64,000 nucleotides of DNA from Flavobacterium erciyesense (GTDB taxonomy: Bacteria > Bacteroidota > Bacteroidia > Flavobacteriales > Flavobacteriaceae), in assembly GCF_018069925.1 (NCBI RefSeq), contig NZ_JAGPXB010000012.1:1-64000 (forward strand), given 5' to 3'. Shown piece by piece: positions 26,009-34,405 of the stretch. The notes under the pieces were generated by a model. That model was not told the origin of the DNA, made no database searches, and was given only the letters and a program-made list of their open reading frames with translations. A program made the translations under genes and the position numbers. Positions within the stretch are counted from its first letter, which is position 1. The number at the start of each line of letters is the position of its first letter.

Positions 26009-26026
26009 TTTTTGTAAGGAAAAAAA

Positions 26027-26065
26027 ATCCAAATTTCATTCGACTACTCGGAATGAAATTTGGAT
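26027..26065 (-). terminator. Terminator between porV and cdd
   Basis: The perfect 15-bp stem ATCCAAATTTCATTC/GAATGAAATTTGGAT has a 9-base loop and is followed on the minus strand by a run of T residues. It lies 25 bases after the porV stop and separates porU-porV from cdd. Confidence 0.88.
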
Positions 26066-26089
26066 CGTTATTTATTATTGAATTAAATT

Positions 26090-27253
26090 TTAGTATACTT
26101 CGTATTTATCACCAAAATTAAACGTTAGTGAAAATCGTAAGGTGTTTTCTAATGGGTTTCGAACATTTGACGCAGAAAACAAATAAGAAACATCTACTTT
26201 GATTGCCGTATATTTAAAACCTGCACCTAGACTTAAAAATTGTCGAGCTCCTTTTTCTGGGCTTTCGTGAAAGTAACCCATTCGCAAAGCGAAAGAATCT
26301 TGATACATATATTCAGCACCAACAGCATAAGTTACCTCTTGCAATTCTTCGCTAAAACCACCTGGCGCATCTCCAAAAGACTTAAAAACACCTGAAGTCC
26401 AGCCTATAGAACGGTAATTGTTTCTATTTTGATTGACTTCATCATTAGTAGTGGTTCCGTCACCATTTAAATCTGAATCTTGAAAACTTGGAATCAACAG
26501 CTTATTAAATTCAACATTAAGCGCTACTTTATTAAAATCATCTAGGATAAAATCGAAACCAGATCCTATTTTTAAATTAGCTGGAATAAAGTTGCTGTTA
26601 AAATCATCATTGTCGTAACTAATTTTTGGACCTAAATTTTGGATATTAAAACCTGCTCTCCAGCGACCATTAAAATCACTGTACGCTATTTCTTCAGACT
26701 GATAAAATCCAGCAACATCAACCGCAAAGGTACTTGCTGAACTTGCATCTGTGTTATCTGACGCCACCTTTAGATTAGAATTTATGAATCGACCACCAAC
26801 AGCCATTGAGAACTTTTCGCTTAACTTTAAGGAATATGACCCATCAATTGCAAGCTCATTTGGAGACACAATTCTTGCCGGATCAATTGCATTGTCTCGT
26901 AATTCAATATCGCCTAATCCAAAATAACGCAAACTACCAGCAAAGGCACTTTTCTCGTTGATTTTTTGGTAGTAGGTTAACTGAGCCAACGAAATATCGT
27001 TAACTAAGTCTGTTAAATACGGAGTGTAACTTACTGAAAATCCGTTTGCATCTTCTGCAAAAGCATATTTTGCGGGATTCCATTGTTGTGAGGTCGCATC
27101 GGCAGATGTAGCAACTCCAATATCACCCATACCTGCAGCTCTTGCGTCAGCAGCGACTAATAGGAACGGAACACCTGGATTAAGAGTTCTATCTTGCGCT
27201 ACAGCGCTCTTACAAGCAAAAATAAATATAAATAGTGGTATTATTTTTTTCAT
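26090..27253 (-). CDS. porV: Type IX secretion outer membrane protein PorV (LptO)
   Basis: PorV is a FadL-like 14-stranded outer-membrane barrel that shuttles T9SS cargo from the translocon to the attachment complex with PorU. The 387-residue product has a signal peptide (1-19), then TLNPGVPFLLVAADARAAGMGDIGVATSADATSQQWNPAK, the diagnostic PorV start. It ends with strand-like TLRFSLTFNFGDKYEVY. It directly follows porU (38-base gap), the usual order, and a strong terminator lies downstream. Confidence 0.96.
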   Translation of the reverse strand: MKKIIPLFIFIFACKSAVAQDRTLNPGVPFLLVAADARAAGMGDIGVATSADATSQQWNPAKYAFAEDANGFSVSYTPYLTDLVNDISLAQLTYYQKINEKSAFAGSLRYFGLGDIELRDNAIDPARIVSPNELAIDGSYSLKLSEKFSMAVGGRFINSNLKVASDNTDASSASTFAVDVAGFYQSEEIAYSDFNGRWRAGFNIQNLGPKISYDNDDFNSNFIPANLKIGSGFDFILDDFNKVALNVEFNKLLIPSFQDSDLNGDGTTTNDEVNQNRNNYRSIGWTSGVFKSFGDAPGGFSEELQEVTYAVGAEYMYQDSFALRMGYFHESPEKGARQFLSLGAGFKYTAIKVDVSYLFSASNVRNPLENTLRFSLTFNFGDKYEVY

Positions 27254-27291
27254 TATGATGCTAAAATTTAAGGAACAAATATACTATATTA

Positions 27292-30200
27292 TTAAAGGAT
27301 TACAAGTTTTTCAAATTTTTCGGATTTTTTGTTGGTTAAAGTTGATTTTACTGTCAACTTATACACATAAACCCCTTTACCCAATCTATCGCCAAAATCA
27401 TCCTTACCGTCCCAAGTGATGTCCTTTGACAAGAATCCTGCAGTAGTAACGATTTGGTTTTTAGTCCACACCACTTTTCCTGTTACCGTCATGACTTGTA
27501 CTTGCACTTCTAAAGGTTCAAACGGCCTATTGTGTGTAAACCAAAACTCCGTGTAACTCACAAAAGGGTTAGGATAATTTAGCACCCTAGTCAAACTCAC
27601 TACATCATCGCCCACCACAACAAATTGAATTTCTGCCGTAACCGGATTATTATAAACATCCCAAGCCGTAAAGGTTATGGTGTGCAAACCAGGCTCCAAA
27701 TTACGAAGCGGAAAACGCAACGTACCTTTTGTAAAATCATCAACATTGGCTTGATAGTAATCATTGAGAATAAGAGGATTGTTGACATCTCCATCTAAAA
27801 CTGCAATGATATCATGACCAATTCCGCTAGCTGTGTTAATACCGTTCTCATCTTCAAGGTAAGCTACAAAAAAGGGCGAAGCATTTGTAACTCCTCCTGA
27901 TACAAATGTCTCGTCGTTCATATATAACTGCACTCTCGGACTAATATTGTCTGCCACTGCATTTTCGTTAATACCACCTACCTTTATGGTAGTATCAAAT
28001 CCCGCTTCATTTTGTAAAACTTGTGCTCTTTTAGCATAAAAACTAATACGTCCTTCGCCAATAGGAACTCTAATATCACGCGGTACGACAAAACTAAACT
28101 CGAACTTCCCCGCAGTAATACTTGCGTTTCCTCTAAAAATAGTCTCACCTAAAACATTAAAATTGATTGGCGGACTATTCCCATCATTATTAAAGGTGCT
28201 GCGAGCAATCATTTTATCAAAAACAGAAGTACTAAGTTCTCCGTTGTAGAACGTAAGCGGATTGTTGTTCTCATCTGTAATTTCTCCGGCTAATTTTATT
28301 TTAGAAAGCGATTTAAAATCAGGAAGCATTTCTGTAACGGGAGTATCATTTACTCTAGTGAGTCTAATTTTTGGTTTGGCAATAGCAAGCATCAACGCAG
28401 GATCACCAATATAAAAAACCACGTTTGTTGCCGATGTGGGATTACTATTTTTCGAAATGCGCAATGCCTCAGCAATCGTTGTGTATTGATTAGAACCAAA
28501 GGAAAGTAAATTTTTGGTAAACGTATCATTGAAAGTTTCGGCACTAAATTGACCAATAGATCTAATTGTGGTGATCATTGCAATAGCACCACCCTTGGGA
28601 TTCCAATAAGTAAATTCACCAGCAGTTGGACGAAACGGGTTATCAAAGCGCGAAAAATCACAAGTGATGGTTATAAACAAAGGATATTTGTAACGATTAC
28701 TCAAATTTTGTCCATCTGATTTTTCCCAAATACGCTCTGCTGACAATCCATCTTCGCCACCATGACCGAGATAATTAAACACAAGAGCTCCTTTTTCGAA
28801 AGCATTAAAGAAATCAGTTCTCGCTTTTGGATAACGCGAACCTCCTGCGGAAGCTTCTTGTGTATAAGAATCCAACAAAATTTTACTGACGTTAAAAAAA
28901 GGCTTTTCGGTTGCGATGGTATTTGCTAAATTATTTTGCTTGTTTTGCAAATTTGCATCTGACGGCACGTCAGAATCATCGGAAACCAAAACAAAATTGT
29001 TCCGCCAACTTCCGTAAGAGGCCAAATCATGGTATTCAAAAACCTTGGTAACCATTTCTTCAGCTTGCTTGCTATCATTTACTAACATTCGTCCTACCGC
29101 AATATCTATTCCACCAAAACGAGACACAATATTCCCTTCATTAGCATCCATTAATCCGTAGAAATCATCAGAGGCATATGACGATTCTCCAGATGTATTA
29201 CTATTTAAGGAGTGATAAATAGGAACAATATTTGAATTATTAGGGATTCTGTTTTTATAATCGTAAGAAGCATCTCCAAAAAGATTTATGTACTTGATAC
29301 GCTTGTCCGGAGAAGAAGCATTTTGATACATATATTTAACACAATTTCTAATAGCTGCAATATCTTGTTTTCCTGATGAGAATTCCTGATAAATTTGCTC
29401 TAACGGAATTACCCTTACCTTTAAATTGGAATTAGTACGATGAAACGCTGCCAATCGCTCTGCTTGCGAAAGCAGAAATGAAGGTGCAAAAATCGCGTAA
29501 TCAATATCCTGAAAATTACCTTGCTCATTTTTTAATAAGGTCCCTTTCAAATTCTGATTTGCAACTTTTGCGTTGGCTTCCCGCATTGGCTCTAAATAAT
29601 CAGCACTATCTACTGCAACATATTTGCGAACCTCACCGAGCACTGCTTTAAAATTAATAGTATTTTGATTGGAATTAGCTAGCGATGCAACGTTGTGTAA
29701 ATCTGTCACATCCCAAATTTGACTTATCTGTGCTGCATTAGCTACAACATAATTAGCAACACCACTGCCAGAAGCGGCTTGCTCGTATTGGAAAAGAAAC
29801 TGTTTGCCATAACCTTGTAATTTTCTTTTAGCCTGTAATCTGATATGATCTAAAAAACCTCGAGAACCCGGAACGCCATTGTTGTTGTATTTCAATTTTA
29901 TTTTAACTGTTTCTGCCGCCGTAAATTGAGTGTTAGCAGGAAGCGATGCCGCAAAATAAGCCACGTCTGAAGCCGCATTTAAAGCAGGAAAAGATAATGA
30001 TCCAGTAACTGCGCCATTGGCACTTATTTCGAAATTAGTTGTGGCAAAAGAGGCAGATGCTGCCGTAACCATTAATTTAATAGGGCTTGAGGTATCAATA
30101 TTAGGAAAGGAAAAATCAAACTCTTGCTCTGCTTTCACATCAAAAGTTTCTCCAAACCACTGCCTGCCCAATCGAGCTACATTTACTAAATCTTGTTCGT

Positions 30201-31125
30201 AAAATTGGTAATCGTCAAATGAACTAATATTTAATGTAGCCAATGCCGTTGGCTGTGGAAGAGGCGTCATTCGCTTTCCATCGGCACCTTGCACATTGAT
30301 ATAATAATAAGATTTGCTATCGTATAAATTTTGATGTGTTCTACTTTCGTCATTCCAGTTGGCAACGCCTTCGCCATAAAAAAGAATAAAATCTTCATTA
30401 TTAAAAATACCGTCGGTTTCACCTACAACTTGAATGGCATTCTCAACAAGATCATTTGGATAAAAAATTGAATTAGCAAGCGGTAACATTCTACCGCCGT
30501 TACCATAAATTTTAATTTTACGTGGATCTACTCTGCCAACATCAATGCCTAACTGTTGCAAAAAAGAGCGACTAATCCTGTAAGCTCCAGATTTTTCAAT
30601 ATAAAATCGATACCAATTACCGGTTGCTAACACCGAGTTAGTAATTGCATTAGTTCGCGCATTTTCTGCACGCAATCTTGAAGCAGTAGAATTAATTTGA
30701 TAGGTAAAGGAAACAATTTTTTTTACACCCAACCCATCTTTTACAATTGGCGAAATATGAATAAAGGCATCCACTTGGTCACGAGATTTTTTAATATCAA
30801 GTTCAGCGACAACTTTGTCTGGAATTGATTTTAAATCCAAATCTCCTAATTCATCGATGCCTATCATCTGGTAATTGACTGATGTAACCCGCAAAACACC
30901 TTCGTCAGAAACAATAGGCTGAACAACACGGTGGGTATATGAAATGCTTTTGTTAGTATCATTATACCCAAAACCAAGATTTGAAAAGGACGGAATTACT
31001 CGCTTGAAATCGCCATAAAACATCTCTTTTTTTGCAACCCAATCTAAAACAACTTCACCTTTAGTTTGTGCGATAGACCCGCACGAGACAAGGAACAGCA
31101 GAAGTAAAAGCGTATTTTTCATCAT
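27292..31125 (-). CDS. porU: Type IX secretion sortase PorU (C25 gingipain-like)
   Basis: PorU is the surface protease-sortase of the type IX secretion system. It removes the C-terminal signal of cargo proteins and helps link them to the surface. The chosen start at 31125 gives a clean signal peptide (MKNTLLLLLFLVSCGSIAQ); the open frame extends 21 codons further upstream without one. C25 active-site residues appear as His in NYLGHGGEDG (about residue 783) and Cys in ITCDFSRFDNP (about 822). A C-terminal T9SS-type domain follows (YPNPF, then KGVYVYKLTV near the end). It forms an operon with porV and is divergent from gldJ. Confidence 0.95.
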   Translation of the reverse strand: MMKNTLLLLLFLVSCGSIAQTKGEVVLDWVAKKEMFYGDFKRVIPSFSNLGFGYNDTNKSISYTHRVVQPIVSDEGVLRVTSVNYQMIGIDELGDLDLKSIPDKVVAELDIKKSRDQVDAFIHISPIVKDGLGVKKIVSFTYQINSTASRLRAENARTNAITNSVLATGNWYRFYIEKSGAYRISRSFLQQLGIDVGRVDPRKIKIYGNGGRMLPLANSIFYPNDLVENAIQVVGETDGIFNNEDFILFYGEGVANWNDESRTHQNLYDSKSYYYINVQGADGKRMTPLPQPTALATLNISSFDDYQFYEQDLVNVARLGRQWFGETFDVKAEQEFDFSFPNIDTSSPIKLMVTAASASFATTNFEISANGAVTGSLSFPALNAASDVAYFAASLPANTQFTAAETVKIKLKYNNNGVPGSRGFLDHIRLQAKRKLQGYGKQFLFQYEQAASGSGVANYVVANAAQISQIWDVTDLHNVASLANSNQNTINFKAVLGEVRKYVAVDSADYLEPMREANAKVANQNLKGTLLKNEQGNFQDIDYAIFAPSFLLSQAERLAAFHRTNSNLKVRVIPLEQIYQEFSSGKQDIAAIRNCVKYMYQNASSPDKRIKYINLFGDASYDYKNRIPNNSNIVPIYHSLNSNTSGESSYASDDFYGLMDANEGNIVSRFGGIDIAVGRMLVNDSKQAEEMVTKVFEYHDLASYGSWRNNFVLVSDDSDVPSDANLQNKQNNLANTIATEKPFFNVSKILLDSYTQEASAGGSRYPKARTDFFNAFEKGALVFNYLGHGGEDGLSAERIWEKSDGQNLSNRYKYPLFITITCDFSRFDNPFRPTAGEFTYWNPKGGAIAMITTIRSIGQFSAETFNDTFTKNLLSFGSNQYTTIAEALRISKNSNPTSATNVVFYIGDPALMLAIAKPKIRLTRVNDTPVTEMLPDFKSLSKIKLAGEITDENNNPLTFYNGELSTSVFDKMIARSTFNNDGNSPPINFNVLGETIFRGNASITAGKFEFSFVVPRDIRVPIGEGRISFYAKRAQVLQNEAGFDTTIKVGGINENAVADNISPRVQLYMNDETFVSGGVTNASPFFVAYLEDENGINTASGIGHDIIAVLDGDVNNPLILNDYYQANVDDFTKGTLRFPLRNLEPGLHTITFTAWDVYNNPVTAEIQFVVVGDDVVSLTRVLNYPNPFVSYTEFWFTHNRPFEPLEVQVQVMTVTGKVVWTKNQIVTTAGFLSKDITWDGKDDFGDRLGKGVYVYKLTVKSTLTNKKSEKFEKLVIL

Positions 31126-31206
31126 GATTTTTAACGGGATTGTACAGACCTTATTATTAATGCGTAAAAATAAATCATTTCGTGCCATACTGAATAATAA
31201 ATAGTA

Positions 31207-31214
31207 TAAATTTG
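31207..31214 (+). promoter_or_regulatory. Putative -7 element of gldJ
   Basis: TAAATTTG matches TAnnTTTG exactly in the divergent porU-gldJ spacer, about 118 bases before the gldJ start. No TTG at the expected -33 distance was found. On the opposite strand a near-match (TATTTTTA, 31165-31172) could serve porU. Confidence 0.4.
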
Positions 31215-31332
31215 CGTTCTATTAAACAATTTAATGTTAAAATTAGATTGATAAATTTTTTAAAAAAAGTTAGATGCCAATTAATTGTTAATTATTATAT
31301 TGCGGCATTAAAATTATTACCCCAAAAAGAGT

Positions 31333-33009
31333 ATGAAAGCAAACAGAATTATGGGCTTACAGGCTTTACTTGCAATTATGTTGTTAGTAGGTTTTTCCAG
31401 TTGTAGTAAAAAATCCAGCTCAAAGAATACATCTAGAGCAACGGGTTGGAACATGGATAGTAGAAAAGGCTCTAGTAAAAAGAAGCAAGATGCAGGACCA
31501 GGATTGGTTTTTGTTGAAGGAGGAACCTTTACAATGGGTAAGGTACAAGATGACGTAATGCACGATTGGAACAATTCACCAACGCAGCAACATGTACAAT
31601 CATTTTATATGGATGAAACAGAAGTTACCAATTCGATGTACTTAGATTACTTAGATTGGTTAAAAAGTGTTTATCCACCAACCGAAGAAAATTATAAAAA
31701 CATCTACGAGGGAGCATCTCCAGATACTTTGGTATGGCGTAATAGATTAGGATACAATGAAACAATGACTAATAACTATTTGAGACATCCGTCTTATGCG
31801 GAATACCCAGTAGTTGGTGTTAATTGGATTCAGGCTGTTGAATTTAGCAACTGGAGAACGCAACGTGTAAACGAAGCTTTGTTAGAAAAAAACGGTTACC
31901 TAAAGAAAAATGCAAAGACCAAAGACGTAACTGCTGAAAGTAATTTTGATACCGAAACGTATTTAGCTACACCAACTTCTGCTTACGGAGGTGATGAAAC
32001 TATTGTATTAAAAAAAGGAGCAAGAAGAGCACCTGCTGGTAGAAATGGAACTGCCGCAGAACCTAAAAATGTTTATGCACAAAGGTCTTCTGGAATCTTA
32101 TTACCAGAATACCGTTTACCAACTGAAGCAGAATGGGAATATGCTGCTGCTGCTGATGTAGGACAAAGAGAATACAATATTTATAAAGGACAAAAGAAAT
32201 ATCCTTGGTCTGGAGGATACACTCGTTCAGGAAAAAGAATGAGCAAGGGAGATCAACTTGCAAACTTCAAACAAGGAAATGGTGATTACGGCGGAATTGC
32301 AGGATGGTCTGATGATGGCGCAGATATCACGAACGAAGTAAAAAAATATCCTGCTAACGACTTTGGATTGTATGATATGGCCGGAAACGTTGCAGAATGG
32401 GTACAAGATGTTTACAGACCGATTGTTGACAATGAAGCTAATGATTTTAACTACTTCAGAGGAAACCAGTACACAAAAAACAAAATTGGTGCTGACGGAA
32501 AAGTTGAAATTGTTACCAAAGCGAACATGAAATTCGATACGCTAAGTAATGGTAGAATTATCGCAAGAAACTTTCCTGGTCAAATTGCACAAGTACCTGT
32601 TGATGAACAAGAAACTTACTTGAGACAAAACTTTGACAAAAGCAACAACATCAATTACAGAGACGGTGACAAACAGTCTACTCGTTATTACAATTTTGGA
32701 GATTCAGAATCAGATGACGACAAAGCAAAATCAGACAAAAAAATGTATAATTCTCCTAAACACAATGTTACGACAGACAGTTTAGGCAAAATGGTTAGAA
32801 AATACGATCGCTCTAGTAAAAGAACAACGTTGATTAACGATGATTCAAGAGTATACAAAGGAGGTTCTTGGAGAGATAGAGCGTATTGGTTAGATCCAGC
32901 TCAAAGAAGATATTTCCCTCAAGATATGGCAACAGACTACATTGGATTTAGATGTGCTATGTCACGTGTAGGTCCAAAAGCAGACAAGAAAAGATCTGCT
33001 AGAAACTAA
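31333..33009 (+). CDS. gldJ: Gliding motility lipoprotein GldJ
   Basis: GldJ is an outer-membrane lipoprotein needed for gliding and type IX secretion; it stabilises GldK and other gliding proteins. The 558-residue product has a lipobox (LVGFSSCSKK, Cys at about residue 24) and an FGE-sulfatase-like fold: GLVFVEGGTFTMGK at about 56, MDETEVTNSMYLDYL, YRLPTEAEWEYAAAA at about 260, DFGLYDMAGNVAEWVQDVY at about 345, and a late YKGGSWRDRAYWL. The domain is thought to be structural rather than enzymatic. It is divergent from porU and ends at a terminator before murF, the typical Flavobacterium arrangement. Confidence 0.96.
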   Translation: MKANRIMGLQALLAIMLLVGFSSCSKKSSSKNTSRATGWNMDSRKGSSKKKQDAGPGLVFVEGGTFTMGKVQDDVMHDWNNSPTQQHVQSFYMDETEVTNSMYLDYLDWLKSVYPPTEENYKNIYEGASPDTLVWRNRLGYNETMTNNYLRHPSYAEYPVVGVNWIQAVEFSNWRTQRVNEALLEKNGYLKKNAKTKDVTAESNFDTETYLATPTSAYGGDETIVLKKGARRAPAGRNGTAAEPKNVYAQRSSGILLPEYRLPTEAEWEYAAAADVGQREYNIYKGQKKYPWSGGYTRSGKRMSKGDQLANFKQGNGDYGGIAGWSDDGADITNEVKKYPANDFGLYDMAGNVAEWVQDVYRPIVDNEANDFNYFRGNQYTKNKIGADGKVEIVTKANMKFDTLSNGRIIARNFPGQIAQVPVDEQETYLRQNFDKSNNINYRDGDKQSTRYYNFGDSESDDDKAKSDKKMYNSPKHNVTTDSLGKMVRKYDRSSKRTTLINDDSRVYKGGSWRDRAYWLDPAQRRYFPQDMATDYIGFRCAMSRVGPKADKKRSARN

Positions 33010-33030
33010 AATCAAAACATAATTTACCCA

Positions 33031-33056
33031 CAAAAGCCCTTTGATTAGGGCTTTTG
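33031..33056 (+). terminator. Terminator after gldJ
   Basis: CAAAAGCCCT and AGGGCTTTTG form a perfect 10-bp stem with a 6-base loop and are followed by TTTT, 22 bases after the gldJ stop. Its right arm overlaps the first codon of the over-extended murF frame. Confidence 0.82.
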
Positions 33057-33074
33057 TTTTTATACGCTATTGCT

Positions 33075-34361
33075 ATGGACATCAATCATTTGCACCAACT
33101 TTTTCTTAAATGCAGCTCAATATCAATTGACACTCGAAAAATTGAACCTAAATCTTTATTTGTAGCTATCAAAGGAGAACGGTTTGACGCGAACACTTTT
33201 GCTGAAGAAGCATTAATCAAAGGCGCATCATATGTTATTATTGACAATGCTAACTATTTCATTGATCACCGAACCATACTTGTGCCAGATAGCTTAACTA
33301 CATTACAAGAGCTAGCTAAGTTTCATAGACTGTACTTGAAAATTCCAATTGTGGCCCTTACTGGCAGTAACGGAAAGACAACTACGAAAGAACTCATTAA
33401 TGTGGTTTTGTCAAAAAAATTCAATACTAAGGCAACGGTGGGCAACCTTAACAATCACATTGGCGTGCCTTTAACACTTCTTTCCTTTGACAAAACAACT
33501 GAAATAGGAATCGTTGAAATGGGTGCTAACCACCAAAAAGAAATTGAATTTTTGTGCGAAATTGCACAACCAGATTTTGGATATATTACTAATTTCGGAA
33601 AGGCACATTTAGAGGGATTTGGGGGAGTTGAAGGCGTAATTAAAGGTAAAAGTGAAATGTATAACTACCTTCAAAAAGCAACCAAACTAGCATTTGTAAA
33701 CTTAGAAGATAACATTCAGATAGAAAAAACAAATTCAATAGAGCGTTACACTTTTGGAGTTAATAAAAAAGAAGCAGATATAAACATCTCCGCTATTGAG
33801 GCAAAACCTCTTGTGAAAATAAACTATCATAACGTTGAAATACAATCACAATTAATTGGGTTGTACAATGCCAACAATATTAATGCTGCCATTGCAATAG
33901 GAACCTATTTTAAGGTAGCACTAACCGATATTAAAGATGCACTGGAAAACTATATTCCTGAAAACAACCGATCGCAATTGATGCAAATAGGAAGCAACAA
34001 GATTATCTTAGATGCCTACAACGCCAATCCAAGCAGTATGAAGGTTGCTATTGCTAATTTCATTCAGCTACAAGACTTAAATAAGATATTAGTCTTAGGA
34101 GATATGTTTGAGCTTGGAGAAGAAAGTGCACAAGAGCACAAAATCATAGTAGAATCGTTACAAAATGAACCAAACATCATTTGTTATTTTGTTGGAGCTG
34201 ATTTTAAAGCCCAGCAAATAGCACAATCAAATTTATTGTTTTATGAAAGCTTTGATGACTTTACCAAAGATTTAGCCAACATTACATTCGATAATAATTC
34301 AATCTTGATAAAAGGATCTCGCGGTATGGCACTCGAACGCACTACAGCCTACATCAAATAA
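33075..34361 (+). CDS. murF: UDP-MurNAc-tripeptide--D-Ala-D-Ala ligase
   Basis: MurF adds D-Ala-D-Ala to UDP-MurNAc-tripeptide, the last cytoplasmic step of the peptidoglycan precursor. The start at 33075 (MDINHLHQLF) gives 428 residues; the earlier ATG at 33054 lies in the gldJ terminator. The ATP loop is ALTGSNGKTTTKE at about residue 94, then LNNHIGVPLTLL, VEMGANHQKEIEFL and a C-terminal LDAYNANPSSMK. The length fits Mur ligases. It follows gldJ, then a terminator shared with the convergent regulator gene. Confidence 0.96.
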   Translation: MDINHLHQLFLKCSSISIDTRKIEPKSLFVAIKGERFDANTFAEEALIKGASYVIIDNANYFIDHRTILVPDSLTTLQELAKFHRLYLKIPIVALTGSNGKTTTKELINVVLSKKFNTKATVGNLNNHIGVPLTLLSFDKTTEIGIVEMGANHQKEIEFLCEIAQPDFGYITNFGKAHLEGFGGVEGVIKGKSEMYNYLQKATKLAFVNLEDNIQIEKTNSIERYTFGVNKKEADINISAIEAKPLVKINYHNVEIQSQLIGLYNANNINAAIAIGTYFKVALTDIKDALENYIPENNRSQLMQIGSNKIILDAYNANPSSMKVAIANFIQLQDLNKILVLGDMFELGEESAQEHKIIVESLQNEPNIICYFVGADFKAQQIAQSNLLFYESFDDFTKDLANITFDNNSILIKGSRGMALERTTAYIK

Positions 34362-34362
34362 A

Positions 34363-34402
34363 AACAAAGCCCTACTTATAATAATGTAATTAGGGCTTTG
34401 TT
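34363..34402. terminator. Bidirectional terminator between murF and the PUL regulator
   Basis: AACAAAGCCCTA and TAGGGCTTTGTT are a perfect 12-bp inverted repeat with a 16-base loop, lying between the convergent 3' ends of murF and the propeller regulator gene. T-rich flanks occur on both sides in the appropriate senses. Confidence 0.78.
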
Positions 34403-34405
34403 AAT

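Noticed and set aside
31126-31188. Upstream extension of porU
   Set aside because: The 21 extra codons are not a signal peptide and the Met-Met pair at 31125 starts a typical one.
33054-33074. Upstream extension of murF
   Set aside because: The ATG lies in the gldJ terminator; the ATG at 33075 gives the usual N-terminus.
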